Of a stretch of DNA of 64,000 nucleotides, positions 52,360-64,000 are shown piece after piece. The DNA is from Panax quinquefolius. Lineage: Eukaryota; Streptophyta; Magnoliopsida; Apiales; Araliaceae. The stretch's first letter is position 1. Every line of letters starts with the position of its first letter. A program made the translations under genes and the position numbers. Below the pieces are notes generated by a model. It made no database searches, was not told the DNA's origin, and saw only the letters and a list, made by a program, of their open reading frames with translations. Location: NCBI GenBank assembly GCA_020205615.1, contig CM035168.1, positions 124,072,795 to 124,136,794 on the forward strand. Reading direction: 5' to 3'.

Positions 52360-54905
52360 TGTAAGACCCCATCTTTTATAAATAAAGATGATTTTTTCTA
52401 TAAATATTATTTTGAATATTATGGAATAAATTTGATATAATGTTATAGTTGTGGATAATATTTATAAATTTTGCAAAGTATGCAAGTTGTTATAAAATAT
52501 TCGTTTGGTGGGAATATTCTTTTTGTTAGGAATATTCGCATAAATGGCTCAATCATTGGTGGACCCCATTAATGTAATTATTATTCGGATTGAGAAAAGC
52601 GACAAAATATTTTATAAAAATAACTTGGTGAGGTGTATTCCGTTAAAAGCTGTTGAACTACCCGGTGGTAAACGACTGTGAATACGCGTGAGTTGCGACA
52701 AGTAAAGCATACTGGTATTGATTATTGATGCTTACGTGAGAAGTCACTCACCTATGCTCAATTATTGCACATGATAATTCTTGCGTGATCATATCTCTTA
52801 TATTATTGATTCAATTATTATCACATTATCATCGTATAATATGTTATAGTATTAAATCGATAATTGAGACAATGAGTTATAAATGATTAATAATTGTTGA
52901 AAGATTAAATATGTGTTGATGAAAAAAAAAATGATTTGTGGTAAGTTTGATTATTTTATGGGGGCTCGTATATGTCATCATCTAAGAAGTCTCTTCGTCG
53001 ATAGTAATTACCTTCGTCGATAGTAATTACCCTTGTGAATAGTATTTACCTTCATCGATAGTATTTACCTTCGTTAATAGTAATTACCTTTACCAGACGT
53101 CGAACCACTTGTCGTTTCACATTACAAGCGTCAAACCGATTCGTCAAGCCACTCGCTTTTCACATCTAAGAGGTGCTAAGCTAGAAATCTTCTATAAATA
53201 GAGGCCTAGGGCTTCATTATTTTCACGAATTCATTCAAGCTATAGAGAGAAAATATAGAGAGAATAAGAGAAAGAAGAAGAGTATTTTATTCTTTACACC
53301 TACCATATATTTAATCTCCTACCAAATGTAAGGGGTGTTATTCTTTCCTATTCATGAAGAGAAGCTGTTGTTATTCCATTGCTTATTATTACATTGGAAT
53401 AACTTTGTATGCTGGTGGTTTTACCTATACTTGGTGACATTCTTCTATTATTCATTGGAACATCACATCATGTGTTTTACAGGACTGGTTAAAATCTTTA
53501 TTATTATTTTGTTGGAACATCCATGCATGTGTGTTTTACACCGGACTCGGGTTAAAATCTTTATTATTATTCATTGGAACATCACATGCGTGTGTTTTAC
53601 AGGACACGGTTCTCATCTTTATTATTACTGTTGGAACATCCACATCGTGTGTTTTACACGGGACTGGTTCCGTCTTTATTATTCTGTTGGAATATCCTAT
53701 CCATGTGTTTTACACCGGATGCGGTTCCATCTTTATTATTCTATTGGAACATCCTGCCGATGTGAATTTCACCGACACGGTTCCGTTATTTATTATTACA
53801 TTGGAATAACTTCGTGCGTGTGGTCTATCGCATGCATGGTGATTTCTTTTGTTATTCCATTCTTTATTATACCCAGATTGGTTAAAACTTTGACTTATAT
53901 ACTCCATGAAATTAGTGGAATATCCTTGATATTTGCGTTTCATCCGAAGATCTTTTCATATTCTTACGATCATTCTTGAATTTTTTACTCTACAAAATAG
54001 TATCGTGTTGATAATTTGGGACGTTAATAATTCCTAGATAAAATAATTCTTGAACTTGTTTTATTGAATTCTTATATCATTGTCATCATCCTCATGTTTA
54101 TATTTTTTTTTAAAGTCATCTACGTATTTTGTAGTGTATAGATGGACTTGGTATGATTATGACAGAGACTATTGATTGTGTCATTAATAGTAATGTTACA
54201 AATGATGTGGTAAAATCCTCGATTGGTAGTAGTGCATTGATGGACGATTGTTGGCATGATCATGACCATTAATGAATACACAAATATTCTCGGCAGTAGA
54301 TGCGTGAATAATTGTGGTCGTGATCTTAAAGAATATCCTTGGTAGTAGTGCAGGGAGTGATTCGATGATGTGGAATATTTATTAAAGTTGAGTCTCAAAT
54401 ATATAATGATGATGAAAACCTTTTAAAATCTAAAAGATAGTAGATTTTATTTTCTACTTGACTCTTTTAATGGATTAGATATTCATTGCAGATTAAAGCT
54501 GGTTGTCTATTGTATTTTATCGGTTTAACATTATGAAGACTATTGATAATTTATTACGCATTATCTTAGTCGTAATATTTCTTCTTCGGGCTAGATTGAG
54601 CTCACCCTTTCTTTCTTTATTCTCTTCGTGAAATGATAATATAGCCGGGACGAGTCGGGAAGCGAGTGATGGTCTGAAGATAGCATTAGTAGTCCTCACT
54701 ATTCGTAAAATAGTGTGATAATAATCATAATGAGGACTTTTTGTTTGAGTTTGTATAATATCTAGTAGGCGATATTTGTATTTAAACTCACGATTTTATG
54801 TCGTATTATTACACAGCAGTTATGTTAATAAGTTGTATTTAAATTACATACCATGTAAGTATCGTCACCCAAGATGGGTGATGTATACCTAATTTTGGGG
54901 GCCAC
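52360..54905 (+). repeat. 5' LTR of the inner chromovirus
   Basis: Starts TGTAAGACCCCATC and ends near ggggGcCAC at about 54905, with the terminal CA slightly changed. It holds about five U3 repeat units around 53000-53095, a TATA box (tataaatag) near 53192 and six minisatellite units between 53453 and 53799. Confidence 0.85.
53453..53810 (+). repeat. LTR minisatellite, units of 55-63 bp
   Basis: Units start with (g/a)ttggaacatc at 53453, 53513, 53573, 53632, 53687 and 53743, with a closing partial unit at 53799. Each runs through a variable acatgcatgtgttttaca segment, a ggac-ggtt segment and ctttattatt. The same array is at 60849-61201 (six units) and 51776-52016 (four units). Open frames across it are a by-product of the period. 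Confidence 0.85.
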
Positions 54906-54909
54906 GGTT

Positions 54910-54921
54910 TGGTATCGAGCT
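54910..54921 (+). promoter_or_regulatory. Primer binding site, initiator-Met tRNA type
   Basis: tggtatcgagct follows the 5' LTR and matches the 3' end of plant initiator tRNA-Met (TGGTATCAGAGC) with one base missing. Confidence 0.75.
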
Positions 54922-55090
54922 TAGGATATGATCCTGGCTAAGATGTGAGAATATCTTAGGAGGGGGAGGCGGGAATACCTTCTTTTAGTATGACCTACCT
55001 AAGTTTATGTCTTTATTTTATTGGTTGGTGGAAGATAGGGATAATTTGTTACATGTCAATTAACCTTTTGTTTTCGGCGAAGATCTGAAA

Positions 55091-56260
55091 ATGACATCCG
55101 AGAATGTTGAGAATAGCAATGGAGTATGAGCGATTGTTGATTCACCACATATCAATAATCGGGGATAATGTGCATCGAGGCGACAATCCTCATGCAAATA
55201 ACAACACCGACCAAATGATGAATGATCAAATGTTCGGAGGCTTTATGCGATTTATGCAACAAAAGAAGTGAGAGGCGACTCTGCCTAAAAACGTAGGTGG
55301 AACACGGAAAACTCTCGGGCGGTCACCATTAAACAATTCAAGGAGCTGGGACCACCGGAGTTTAAGGGAGAGCCAAAACCACTTCAAGCGGAAGCATGGA
55401 TAAAGCAGATTACCAAGATATTTGATGTCTTGGGATGCTCGAGAAGCAAAAGGTTCCTACTACGCTTTTATGTTCTTGCGAGAGGCGGATTCTTGGTGGG
55501 AATTCCAAAAACGTACTCAACTTCTTTGTCTTTGAAGATATCTTGGGAGAAGTTCAAGAGTCATTCAACGACAAATACTTTCCCGAAAGTATTCGCCACG
55601 TGAAGGAGGTGGAATTTATCAAGTTGGAACAAAACAATATGGCCAGGTGTCGCAATACGAGGCAAAATTTGCGGAGTTATCACGGTTTCGTCCCACAGTG
55701 GATAATGAAGAGAGAATGGCGCGAATGTTTTTAAGAGGTTTGAAGTAGGAAATACGTCAACATCTTATTTCTCATAAACCGTGTTTGTATTAGGATGTTG
55801 TAAATAGGGCTCGATTAGTGGAACGCGATAATGAGTCAACACAACTAAAAAAAGAAGCGGTAAAGAAAATTATAATACCAAATGAGAGTAGTCATCAAGC
55901 GGTGACAACAAGCGTGGAGGAATCAATAAGGCGAGATATGGTAACCACTTTGTGGTAATAAGGGCCAAAACAATAAGAATGGACATTTCAAGAAAAGGAG
56001 ATTCAACAATGATGGAAAGACGTCAAGACCAAAGCACCCATTGTTAAGGAAGGAGAAAGACCACCTATCATATGCTTCAAATGCGGAGGAGAGGACACAT
56101 CGATCAATGCGCCATGCCATTCAAAAGATGTTATAATTGTGGAAGAGAAGGTCACTTTAGCTCGATTTTGTCGTTTATCGAAGACAAATTCAACTAGGAT
56201 GGAGGCACCAAAGGCCATCGGAAAATTCAAAGCCAGTTAGTCTGAGGAGAGCATTTGTTG
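55091..56260 (+). pseudogene. gag region of the chromovirus, frameshifted
   Basis: The first ATG (55091) opens only a short frame. Gag text follows in several frames: FKGEPKPLQAEAWIKQI near 55350, then ILGEVQESFNDKYFPESIRH at 55530-55605 and QYEAKFAEL near 55650. Two zinc knuckles (C..C....H....C) are at about 56072-56112 and 56126-56165, both damaged. At least five frame changes are needed to read it, so no Gag is made from this copy as written. Confidence 0.8.
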
Positions 56261-59200
56261 TGACCTCCCAAAGAGCAAGGAATCCGAATGAGGTCATCAC
56301 GGGTAAGCTTATCATAAACTCTAATGAAGTCTATACTTTATTTGATCACGGTTCTACCCATTCTTTTATTTCTCCTACTTTGCTCATCGATTAAATTTGA
56401 CTCGGAGAAATTAGACTTTGACTTATCTGTGGAAACTCCGTTGGGAGAAACCTTCATTACATCCAATTGTTTATAAGTCTTGTTTGGTTCAAATCGGTAC
56501 CTCACATTACTGTCGATCTTATTTCATTAAAAATACTTGTATTTGACGTGATTTTAGGGATTGATTGGTTAACTACTTATCATGCAAAATTGATTGTTTT
56601 CGTAAGGTTGTTAGCTTTCATATTCCTAATCAACCTATTATGCGAATTCAAACGACCAAACCATTAAAATCAATCACGGTCATCTCAAGCCATAAAGCTA
56701 TTCGTTTATTGAAAAGCGGATGTCAAGCTTTTCTTAGCTCATGTCATGATTTAAATAAAATACGTCGGTTTTAAGCGATATTCCTATTGTTAATAAATTT
56801 CTGGCGTATTCTCGAAGAACTTCCGCTACTACCCAGGGCGTGAAATTGAATTTTGTATCGACCTTGAACCCGGTGACAAAACCTATTTCCAAAGCCCCAT
56901 ATCGAATAGCTCTATTGAACTTCTTGGAGTTAAAGACCCAATGCGAGAATTGTTAGACATTGGCTTTATTAAATCCCAAGTACTTCTCCTTGGGGTGCTC
57001 CCATTACTATTCGTGAAGAAGAAATATGGGAGTATGCGACTTTGTATTGATTATCGGGAGTTGAATCATGTCACCATCAAAAATAGGTATCCATTGCCGC
57101 GTATTGATGACTGTTTGACCCGATTCAAGAGAGCCAAATTCTTTTCAAAGATTGATCTTCGTCCGGATATCACCAATTGAAGATTAGAGCCACCGACATT
57201 CAAAGGCGACCGTAACTCGATGACGGGCATTATGAATTCTAGTCGTATCCTTTGGATTGACTAATGCTCCCGCTACCTTCATGGATATGATGAACCGAGT
57301 ATTCAAGGAATATTTAGATCACTTTGTGGTCGTCTTTATTGATGACATCCTTATTTATTCCAAAATCCGTGAAGATCATGAAAGCAACACTTGAGGTGAC
57401 ACTCCAAAAGCTTCGTGAATATAAGCTTTATGCGAGTTGAAGAAATGCGAGTTCGGCGAAGAAGTAGCATTCCTTGGGCACGTGGTATCAAGTCATGGAA
57501 TATCTGTTGACCAAAGAAAGATTGAAGCTATTCAAAATTGGGAACAACCTAAATCGATGGACAAAAATCACGTAGCTTTCTCGGTTTAAATTTGGTTATT
57601 ATCGGAGATTCGTGGAAGGATTTTCTCGAATCGCTATTCCATTATTTCGGTGACTCGGAAAGATACAAAGTTCTATTGGAGCGAAGAATGTGAGAAGAGT
57701 TTTCAAGAACTCAAGAGGAGACTTATTTATTTTGTTGCTCGACAATACCATCGGCTCGGAGGATTTGTCATCTGATGATGCTTGAGCGCAAAAGGGTTGG
57801 GATGTGTTCTTATGCAACATGGAAAAAAGTTATAGCCTATGCCTCGCGACAACTCAAAGAATATGAGAGGAATTATCCTACTCATGATCTAGAGTTAGCG
57901 GTTATTATCTTGCACTTAAAATTTGGAGGCATTACTTGTATGGGGAGAAAGTGGAGATCTTTACGGATCATAAAAGCCTCAAATATTTCTTCACTCAAAA
58001 GGAACTCAACATGCGACAACGACGTTGGCTTGAAGCATTGAAAGATTATGATCATACCATCAATACCATCCCGAAAAAGTGAACGTGGTGTATGACGCAT
58101 TGAGTAGAAAATCATACGCACGCAATCGAGTGCGATATTGTCAACGTAAAGGCCCATTTTGTGTGACTTGCAAAGGATGGAGATAGAATTAAAGACTCGG
58201 GGACGACGTGATGATAACGAGTATATGAGTAGAAGCCGGCTTTAATTGATAAAGTTAAAGTTGCTTTCAAGCTACTGACACGGAGGTGATGCGTATGAGG
58301 AAGAAAGTGCAAGAAGGTCTTTATCTTAGGAAGCAAGAATAGATGAAGAAGGAATACTTGAGTCAACTCGGACTTTGTGTTCCTAACGACTACGATTTAA
58401 AGTATAATATAATGATGGAGGCACACAACACACCATTTGCAATCCATCTCGGGAGTACCAAAATGTATCATGATATTTCGTCATACATTTTGGTGGAGCT
58501 GATATGAAGAGAGAGATAGCCCATTTATCTCAAGGTGTCTAACTTGTCAACGAGTTAAAGTGGAGCATCAAGTACCAAAAGGTCCATTGCAACCACTTGA
58601 AATTCCAGAATGGAAGTGGGAGCACATTACCATGGATTTCGTTACCGGTCTTCCTAAGGTTTCTCAAGGCATTGATGCGATTTGGGTCATTGTTGATAGG
58701 TTGACCAAGTCCGCTCATTTCTTACCGTCACGAGAAACTTATACACTTGAACGTCTTGCTCAGTATGTACATAAGCGAGATTGAAGATCGCATGGTATCC
58801 CGGTATCCATAGTTTCGATCGAGACCCAAGATTCACTTCACGATTTTGGGTTAGTTTTGCAAAAAGCTATGGGCACAGACTTACGATTTAGCTTTAAGAT
58901 ATCATCCTCGGACGGACCGGACAATGGAGAGGACTATTCAAACTCTTGAAGATCTATTAAGACTCTGTGTCCTTGATTTCAAGGGAGTTGGGACAAGTTC
59001 TTACCATTGGTGGAGTTTTCCTACAACAACAGCTTATCAAGCAAGTATTGGCATGGCTCCATTCGAGCGTTGTATGGAAGAAAGTGTCGATTTCTCCGGT
59101 ATCTTTGGGATGAGGTGGGTGAAGCAGCGTTGTTGGGACCAGAGTTGGTACGTATGACTACGGAAAAGATTCAAACGATCCGACAACGTATAAAAAACCT

Positions 59201-59690
59201 CACAAAATCGACAAAAGAGTTATGCTGATCTTCATCGAAAGGACGTGGAATTCGATATAGGAGATCATGTGTTGTTAAGAGTTGCTCCATGGAAAGGAGT
59301 TACAAGATTTGGAAAGAGAGGAAAACTTAACCCTCGATTCATCGGTCCATTTTAATCCTCGATCGAGTAGGAAGCGTGGCTATAGACTCGCTTTTTCTGC
59401 CAAATATGTCTCGTGTTCATAACGTTTTTCACATATCTATGTTACGTAAATATGTGAAAGACCCGAACCATATTATTGAGTTAGAACAGGATGAAATAGC
59501 GGAAGATTTGACGTATGAAGAGGGTTCTGTTCAAATTTTGGATAAGAAGGAACATATTCTACGCTTCGAGGTTATACCTCAAGTCAAAGTTTTGTGGAGA
59601 AACCACGATGTTGAGGAAATGACTTGGGAGTTAGAATTTGAAATGAAATCAAGGTATCCTTACCTCTTGACATACCAGTATCGTACCTAA
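56261..59690 (+). pseudogene. pol region (protease, RT, RNase H, integrase, chromodomain-like), frameshifted
   Basis: Protease: FDHGSTHSFIS at 56340-56375, with His where the family has Ser or Thr after the catalytic Asp. Reverse transcriptase: [20 protein letters not shown] at 57025-57085 and the active-site [12 protein letters not shown] near 57330-57363. RNase [21 protein letters not shown] at 57831-57890. Integrase: WEHITMDFVTGLPK at 58619-58660 with its first catalytic Asp, and IWVIVDRLTKSAHFLP at 58680-58727. The last open piece, 59376-59690, carries FHISMLRKYVKDPNHI and VKVLWRNHDVEEMTWELE, the tail that in chromoviruses resembles a chromodomain. Stops and shifts interrupt every domain except this last piece. 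Confidence 0.85.
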
Positions 59691-59711
59691 TTTCGAGGGC
59701 GTAAATTTCAT

Positions 59712-59723
59712 AAGAAGGGAGGT
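59712..59723 (+). promoter_or_regulatory. Polypurine tract
   Basis: aagaagggaggt lies directly before the TGTAAG start of the 3' LTR, where plus-strand priming occurs. Confidence 0.8.
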
Positions 59724-62315
59724 TGTAAGACCCCATCTTTTATAAATAAAGATGATTTTTTCTATAAATATTATTTTTGAATATTATGGAATAAATTTGA
59801 TATAATGTTATAGTTGTAGGTAATATTTATATAAATTTTGCAAAGTATGCAAGTTGTTATAAAATATTCGTTTGGTCTGGGAATATTCTTTTGTTAGGAA
59901 TATTCGTCTACAATGGCTCAATCATTGGTGGACCCCAGCAATGTAATTATTGTCGGATTGAGAAAACGACAAAAATATTTTATAAAAATAACGGCGGAGG
60001 TGTTACCGTTAAAAGCTGTTGAACTACCCGGTGGTAAAGTAAATGAATATGTCTGGCGTAGTTGCGTAGTAAGACACGGTATTGATTATTGATCTTTACG
60101 TGAGAAGTCACACAATTATGCTCAATTATTACTCTGATAATTCTTTGATCATATCTCTTATATTATTGATTCAATTATTATCACGATTATCATACGTATA
60201 ATATGTTATAGTATTAAATCAATAATTGAGGCGACAAGTTATAAATGATTAATAATTGTTGAAAGATTAAATATGTGTTGATGAAAAAAAAAAAAATGAT
60301 TTGTGGTAAGTTTGATTATTTTATGGGGGCTCATATGTCATCATCTAAGAGTCTCTTCATCGATAAGTAATTACCTTCGTCGATAGTAATTACCCTTGTG
60401 AATAGTATTTACCTTCGTCGATAGTATTTACCTTCGTTAATAGTAATTACCTTTACCAGACGTCGAACCACTTGTCGTTTCACATTACAAAAGCGCCGAA
60501 CCACTTGTCGTTTCACATTCTGGCGTCAAACCCATTCGTCGAGCCACTTGCCTTTTCACACACGGCGGTGTTAAGCTAGAAATCTTCTATAAATAAAGGC
60601 CTAGGGCTTCATTATTTTCACGAATTCATTCAAGTTTATAGAGAGAAAAAATATAGAGAATAAGAGAAAGAAGAAGAGTATTTTGTTACTTACTACGCCG
60701 CAGTATTCAATCTCCTACCAAATGTAAAGGGTGTTATTCTTTCCTATTCATGAAGAGAAGCTGTTGTTATTCCATCGCTTATTATTCATTGGAATAACTT
60801 TGTATCTGTGATTTACCTATACTTGGTGACATTCTTCTATTATTACATTTGGAACATCCTCGTTCGTGTGTTTTACACCGGACTGGTTAAAATCTTTATT
60901 ATTATTTTGTTGGAACATCACATCATGTGTTTTACACCGGACTGGTTAAATCTTTATTATTATTACATTGGAACATCACATGCATGTGTTTTACACCTGG
61001 GACACGGTTCCGCTCTTTATTATTCTCTGTTGGAACATCCTCGCATCATGTGTTTTTTACAGGACTGGTTAAAATCTTTATTATTCTGTTGGAATATCCT
61101 ATACATGTGTTTTACACCGGATGCGGTTCCATCTTTATTATTCTATTGGAACATCAGCCGCTTGTGAATTTCACCGACTGGTTCCGTTATTTATTATTAC
61201 ATTGGAATAACACTCGCATATGGATCTATCGCATTTATGGTGATTTCTTTTGTTATTCCATTCTTTATTATACCCGGTTGGTTAAAACTTTGACTTTATA
61301 CTCCATGAAATTAGTGGAATATCCTTCGATATTTGCGTTTCATCCAAAGATCTTTTCATATTCTTACGATCATTCTTGAATTTTACTCTACAAAATAGTA
61401 TCGTGTTGATAATTTGGACGTTAATAATTCTAGATAAAATAATTCTTGAACTTGTTTTATTGAATTCTTATATCATCATCATCATCCTCATGTTTATATT
61501 TTTTTTAAAGTCATACGTCACATGGCTGTAGTGCATAGATGGACTTGGTATGATTATGACGAGAGAGACTATTCGATTGTAATCGTGGCCGTAATGTTAC
61601 AAATGATGTGGTAAAATCCTCGATGGTAGTAGTGCATTGATGGGCCGATTGTTGGCATGATCATGACCATTAATGAATACACAAATATTCTTGGCCCGTA
61701 GTGCATGAATAATTGTGGTCGTGATCTTAAAGAATATCCTTGGTAGTAAAAGTGCGAGGGGTGATTCGATGATGTGGAATATTTATTAAAATTTGAGTCT
61801 CATTTATAACTTGATGATGAAAAACCTTTTAAAATCTAAAAGATAGTAGACTTTATTTTCTCTTGACTCTTTTAATGGATTCAGATATTCATTGCAGATT
61901 AAACCGTTTGTACATTGTATTTTATCGGTTTAACATTATTGAAGACTATTGATAATTTATTACGCATTATCTTAGTCATAATATTTCTTCTTGGGCTAGT
62001 TGAAGCTCACCCTTTCTTTCATTGTTCTCTTGAAATGATAATATAAATTTGGGACGAGTCGAAAGCAGTGATGGTCCCGAAGATAGCATTAGTAGTCCTC
62101 ACTATTCTGTAAAATAGTGTGATAATAATCGTAATGAGGACTTTTTGTTTGAGTTTGTATAATATCTAGTAGGCGATATTTGTATTTAAACTCGAAAGTT
62201 TATGTCGATATTATACTGCACGACGATTATGTTAATAAGTTGTATTTAAATTACATACCAGTGTAAGTGTCGACCCAAGATGGGTGATGTATATACCTAA
62301 TTTTGGGGCGTCACA
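59724..62315 (+). repeat. 3' LTR of the inner chromovirus
   Basis: 2592 bp, from TGTAAGACCCCATC to GCGTCACA. TATA box (tataaata) near 60590; six minisatellite units at 60849-61201. Differences from the 5' LTR are mostly one- to three-base indels, many next to CG dinucleotides. Confidence 0.88.
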
Positions 62316-63099
62316 AGATAGATGGACTTGGTATGATTATGACGGAGAGACTATTCGGTGTAATCATCACCGTAATGTTACAAATGATGTGATAAAAATC
62401 CTCAAATTGGTAGTAGTGCATTGGTGGACGATTGTTGGCATGATTATGATTATTAATGAATACACAAATATTTCTTGCCAGTAGTGCGTGAATAATTGTG
62501 GTCGTGATCTAAAGAATATCCTCGTAGTAAAGTGCGGGGGTGATTCGATGATGTGGAATATTTATTAAAGTTGAGTCTAAATTTATAATAAATGATGAAA
62601 AACCTTTTAAAACCTAAAAGATAGTAGACTTTATTTTCTACTTGACTCTTTTAATGGATTGCTTATTCACCGTAGTTAAAGCTGGTTTCTATTGTATTTT
62701 ATCGGTTTAACATTGTTGAAGACTATTGATAATTTATTCTGCATTATCTTAGTCATAATATTTCTTCTTGAAATTAGATTGAGCTCACCTTTCTTTCATT
62801 TGATATCTTCGTGAAATGAGAATATAAATTTGATGCAGAGTGGGAAAGCAGTGATGGTCCCGAAGATAACATTAGTAGTCCTCACTATTCACATGAAATA
62901 GTGTGATAATAATTGTAATGAGAATTTTTTTTTTTGAGTTTGTATAGTATCTAGTAGAGCGATATTTGTATTTAAACTCACGGTTTATGTCGATTATTAT
63001 ACTACGAGTTATGTTAATAAGTTGTATTTAAATTACATCTTTACTATGTAAGTGGCGACCCAAGATGGATGATGTATACCTAATTTTGGGGGCGTCAAA
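62316..63099 (+). mobile_element. Right part of the split solo LTR
   Basis: Starts agatagatggacttgg, continuing the outer LTR from where 52350 stopped. It ends GCGTCAAA at 63099, followed by taata (63100-63104), an exact match to 50561-50565. Only one LTR lies between the two TAATA copies, so the outer element is a solo LTR. Confidence 0.85.
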
Positions 63100-63104
63100 T
63101 AATA

Positions 63105-64000
63105 AATTAAATTACTAATAATGGTACGATCAGTTATGATTTTTTAAGTGAACCTATTATCTTCTCTAATATAAACTTAAGACTCTTGTTAGAATTGATA
63201 TTTGACCCAAGTTGTTATATTTAAGTATTTATAAATTTAATTACTACTCATATTGTTGTTATTTACTTTCTTATAAATTACTCCTTCTTTGATTTATTAG
63301 TATATCTTATTTATGTTTATTTATTTTTATTAAAAGTATACTTTTTATTTCTAAAAATAAATAATATTATGTAACCCAAATTCACATACAAAATAATACT
63401 AGTATTCTTTTATATTCCATTCCCTTAATTTTATTTTAGTTGTATACAGCTGGCCACACAAAAGTGGGAAAAAATATTTTTGATTTAACACAATTTTGGA
63501 ACCTTTAAATTACAAATATGTCAAAAACAGAACAAAAGTATTATTAACAATTCCGAGTTTCTGACCCGTCATCCATATATAAACAGTACTAAATTCGCAT
63601 TTTACCAATCTTCATTCCGTTTTTTTTTAATTTTTCTTTTTCTTCTCAAAATTTATTTTCAAGTTCCAATTCTTTTTCTTACGGCTGATGAACGTGAAAA
63701 AATCAAACAGGTACATATTGAATCTTTTGCCGATCGCATGCGTTTCAATTTCATGAATTTGTTTCAATATTTTTTTTTGGTTTCAGATCTAAAAGAATTT
63801 ATGTTTTGATCGTAACAATTCCTTTCGATTGAGCTCAGACTTCAAAACTTATTCCGTTTCATTAAGCTTTTACTTGATTGTGATGGATGTGTTGCTTGAA
63901 TTATAGGGTTTCTCATTTAGATTACAGTTTTAAGACGTTTGAATTTTTTTTATTTTTTCTAATTTGCACGAGAATATAAGTTATGCTTGATTGAGGAAAT
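63105..64000 (+). promoter_or_regulatory. Probable promoter and 5' leader of a gene continuing past the window
   Basis: AT-rich to about 63540, then a TATA box (tatataaac) at 63575-63583 and a pyrimidine-rich stretch typical of a plant 5' UTR. An ATG at 63688 opens NVKKSN up to a donor (CAG|GTACAT) at 63710. Joined to the acceptor at about 63786 it would stop after 22 codons, so it is more likely an upstream ORF in a spliced leader than the main start. No product can be named. Confidence 0.4.

Larger units (their letters stand above)
52360..62315 (+). mobile_element. Full-length Ty3/gypsy chromovirus (Tekay/Del-like) retrotransposon, gag-pol decayed
   Basis: 5' LTR 52360 to about 54905, internal region to 59723, 3' LTR 59724-62315. 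A primer binding site follows the 5' LTR and a polypurine tract precedes the 3' LTR. The order is gag, protease, reverse transcriptase, RNase H, integrase, chromodomain-like tail, which defines Ty3/gypsy. Long LTRs, an iMet-type primer site and the end of the polyprotein point to the Tekay/Del lineage. It is inserted into an LTR of the same family; the flanking 5-mers atata (52355-52359) and agata (62316-62320) agree at four of five bases. Many frameshifts make it non-autonomous as written. Confidence 0.9.

Noticed and set aside
53335..53979. A 214-codon open frame (and similar ones at 51737-52039 and 60808-61167)
   Set aside because: They run through the LTR minisatellite, whose period keeps frames open; the text is repetitive and unlike any protein.

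Overview
This window is nuclear DNA from a flowering plant, most likely a eudicot; the species cannot be named from the sequence. The evidence is split genes with GT-AG introns, chloroplast-protein genes encoded in the nucleus, AT-rich introns, and plant-type transposons (CACTA, a chromovirus Ty3/gypsy element, a LINE, foldback MITEs). No tRNA, rRNA or CRISPR was seen.

Layout. The left 36 kb is gene-bearing. A TM9SF (EMP70) endomembrane protein gene on the + strand (its 5' end lies before base 1) converges on a group I-type cyclic nucleotide-gated channel gene (- strand, CDS 12325-4311, seven coding exons). Upstream on the - strand follow a plastid-type 1-acylglycerol-3-phosphate acyltransferase (24134-14730, seven exons with very long introns), a small decayed membrane-protein pseudogene (25232-24996), an APO1-like chloroplast RNA-binding protein (28851-25829), a 5'-truncated LINE copy, and a class II serine carboxypeptidase-like gene (35603-30812, nine exons). 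Exon joins were worked out by hand from splice sites and reading phase, and the phases agree throughout.

The middle is a 5.77-kb CACTA transposon (36391-42161) with matching termini and a 3-bp TAA target duplication. It has no visible transposase. It carries pieces of at least seven unrelated host genes (PPR, TBL, BRM, thymidine kinase, GlcAT14, Sec61-alpha and a plastid methyltransferase), all in one orientation and several with introns or splice sites still attached. From 42 to 50.5 kb there is AT-rich intergenic DNA with inverted repeats, a 97-bp tandem repeat, a purine-rich block and two foldback elements.

The right 13 kb is a nested pair of retrotransposons of one family. A full-length Tekay/Del-like chromovirus (52360-62315, LTRs about 2.6 kb, PBS, gag-pol remnants, PPT) sits inside a solo LTR of its own family (50566-52359 plus 62316-63099), which has a perfect TAATA target duplication. 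The last 500 bases look like the promoter and 5' leader of a further + strand gene.

Oddities. The channel gene has an in-frame TGA at codon 15. The APO1-like gene has three single-base indels, and the carboxypeptidase gene has one. These may be real decay or uncorrected base-calling errors, and they need checking against reads before any of these genes is called dead.
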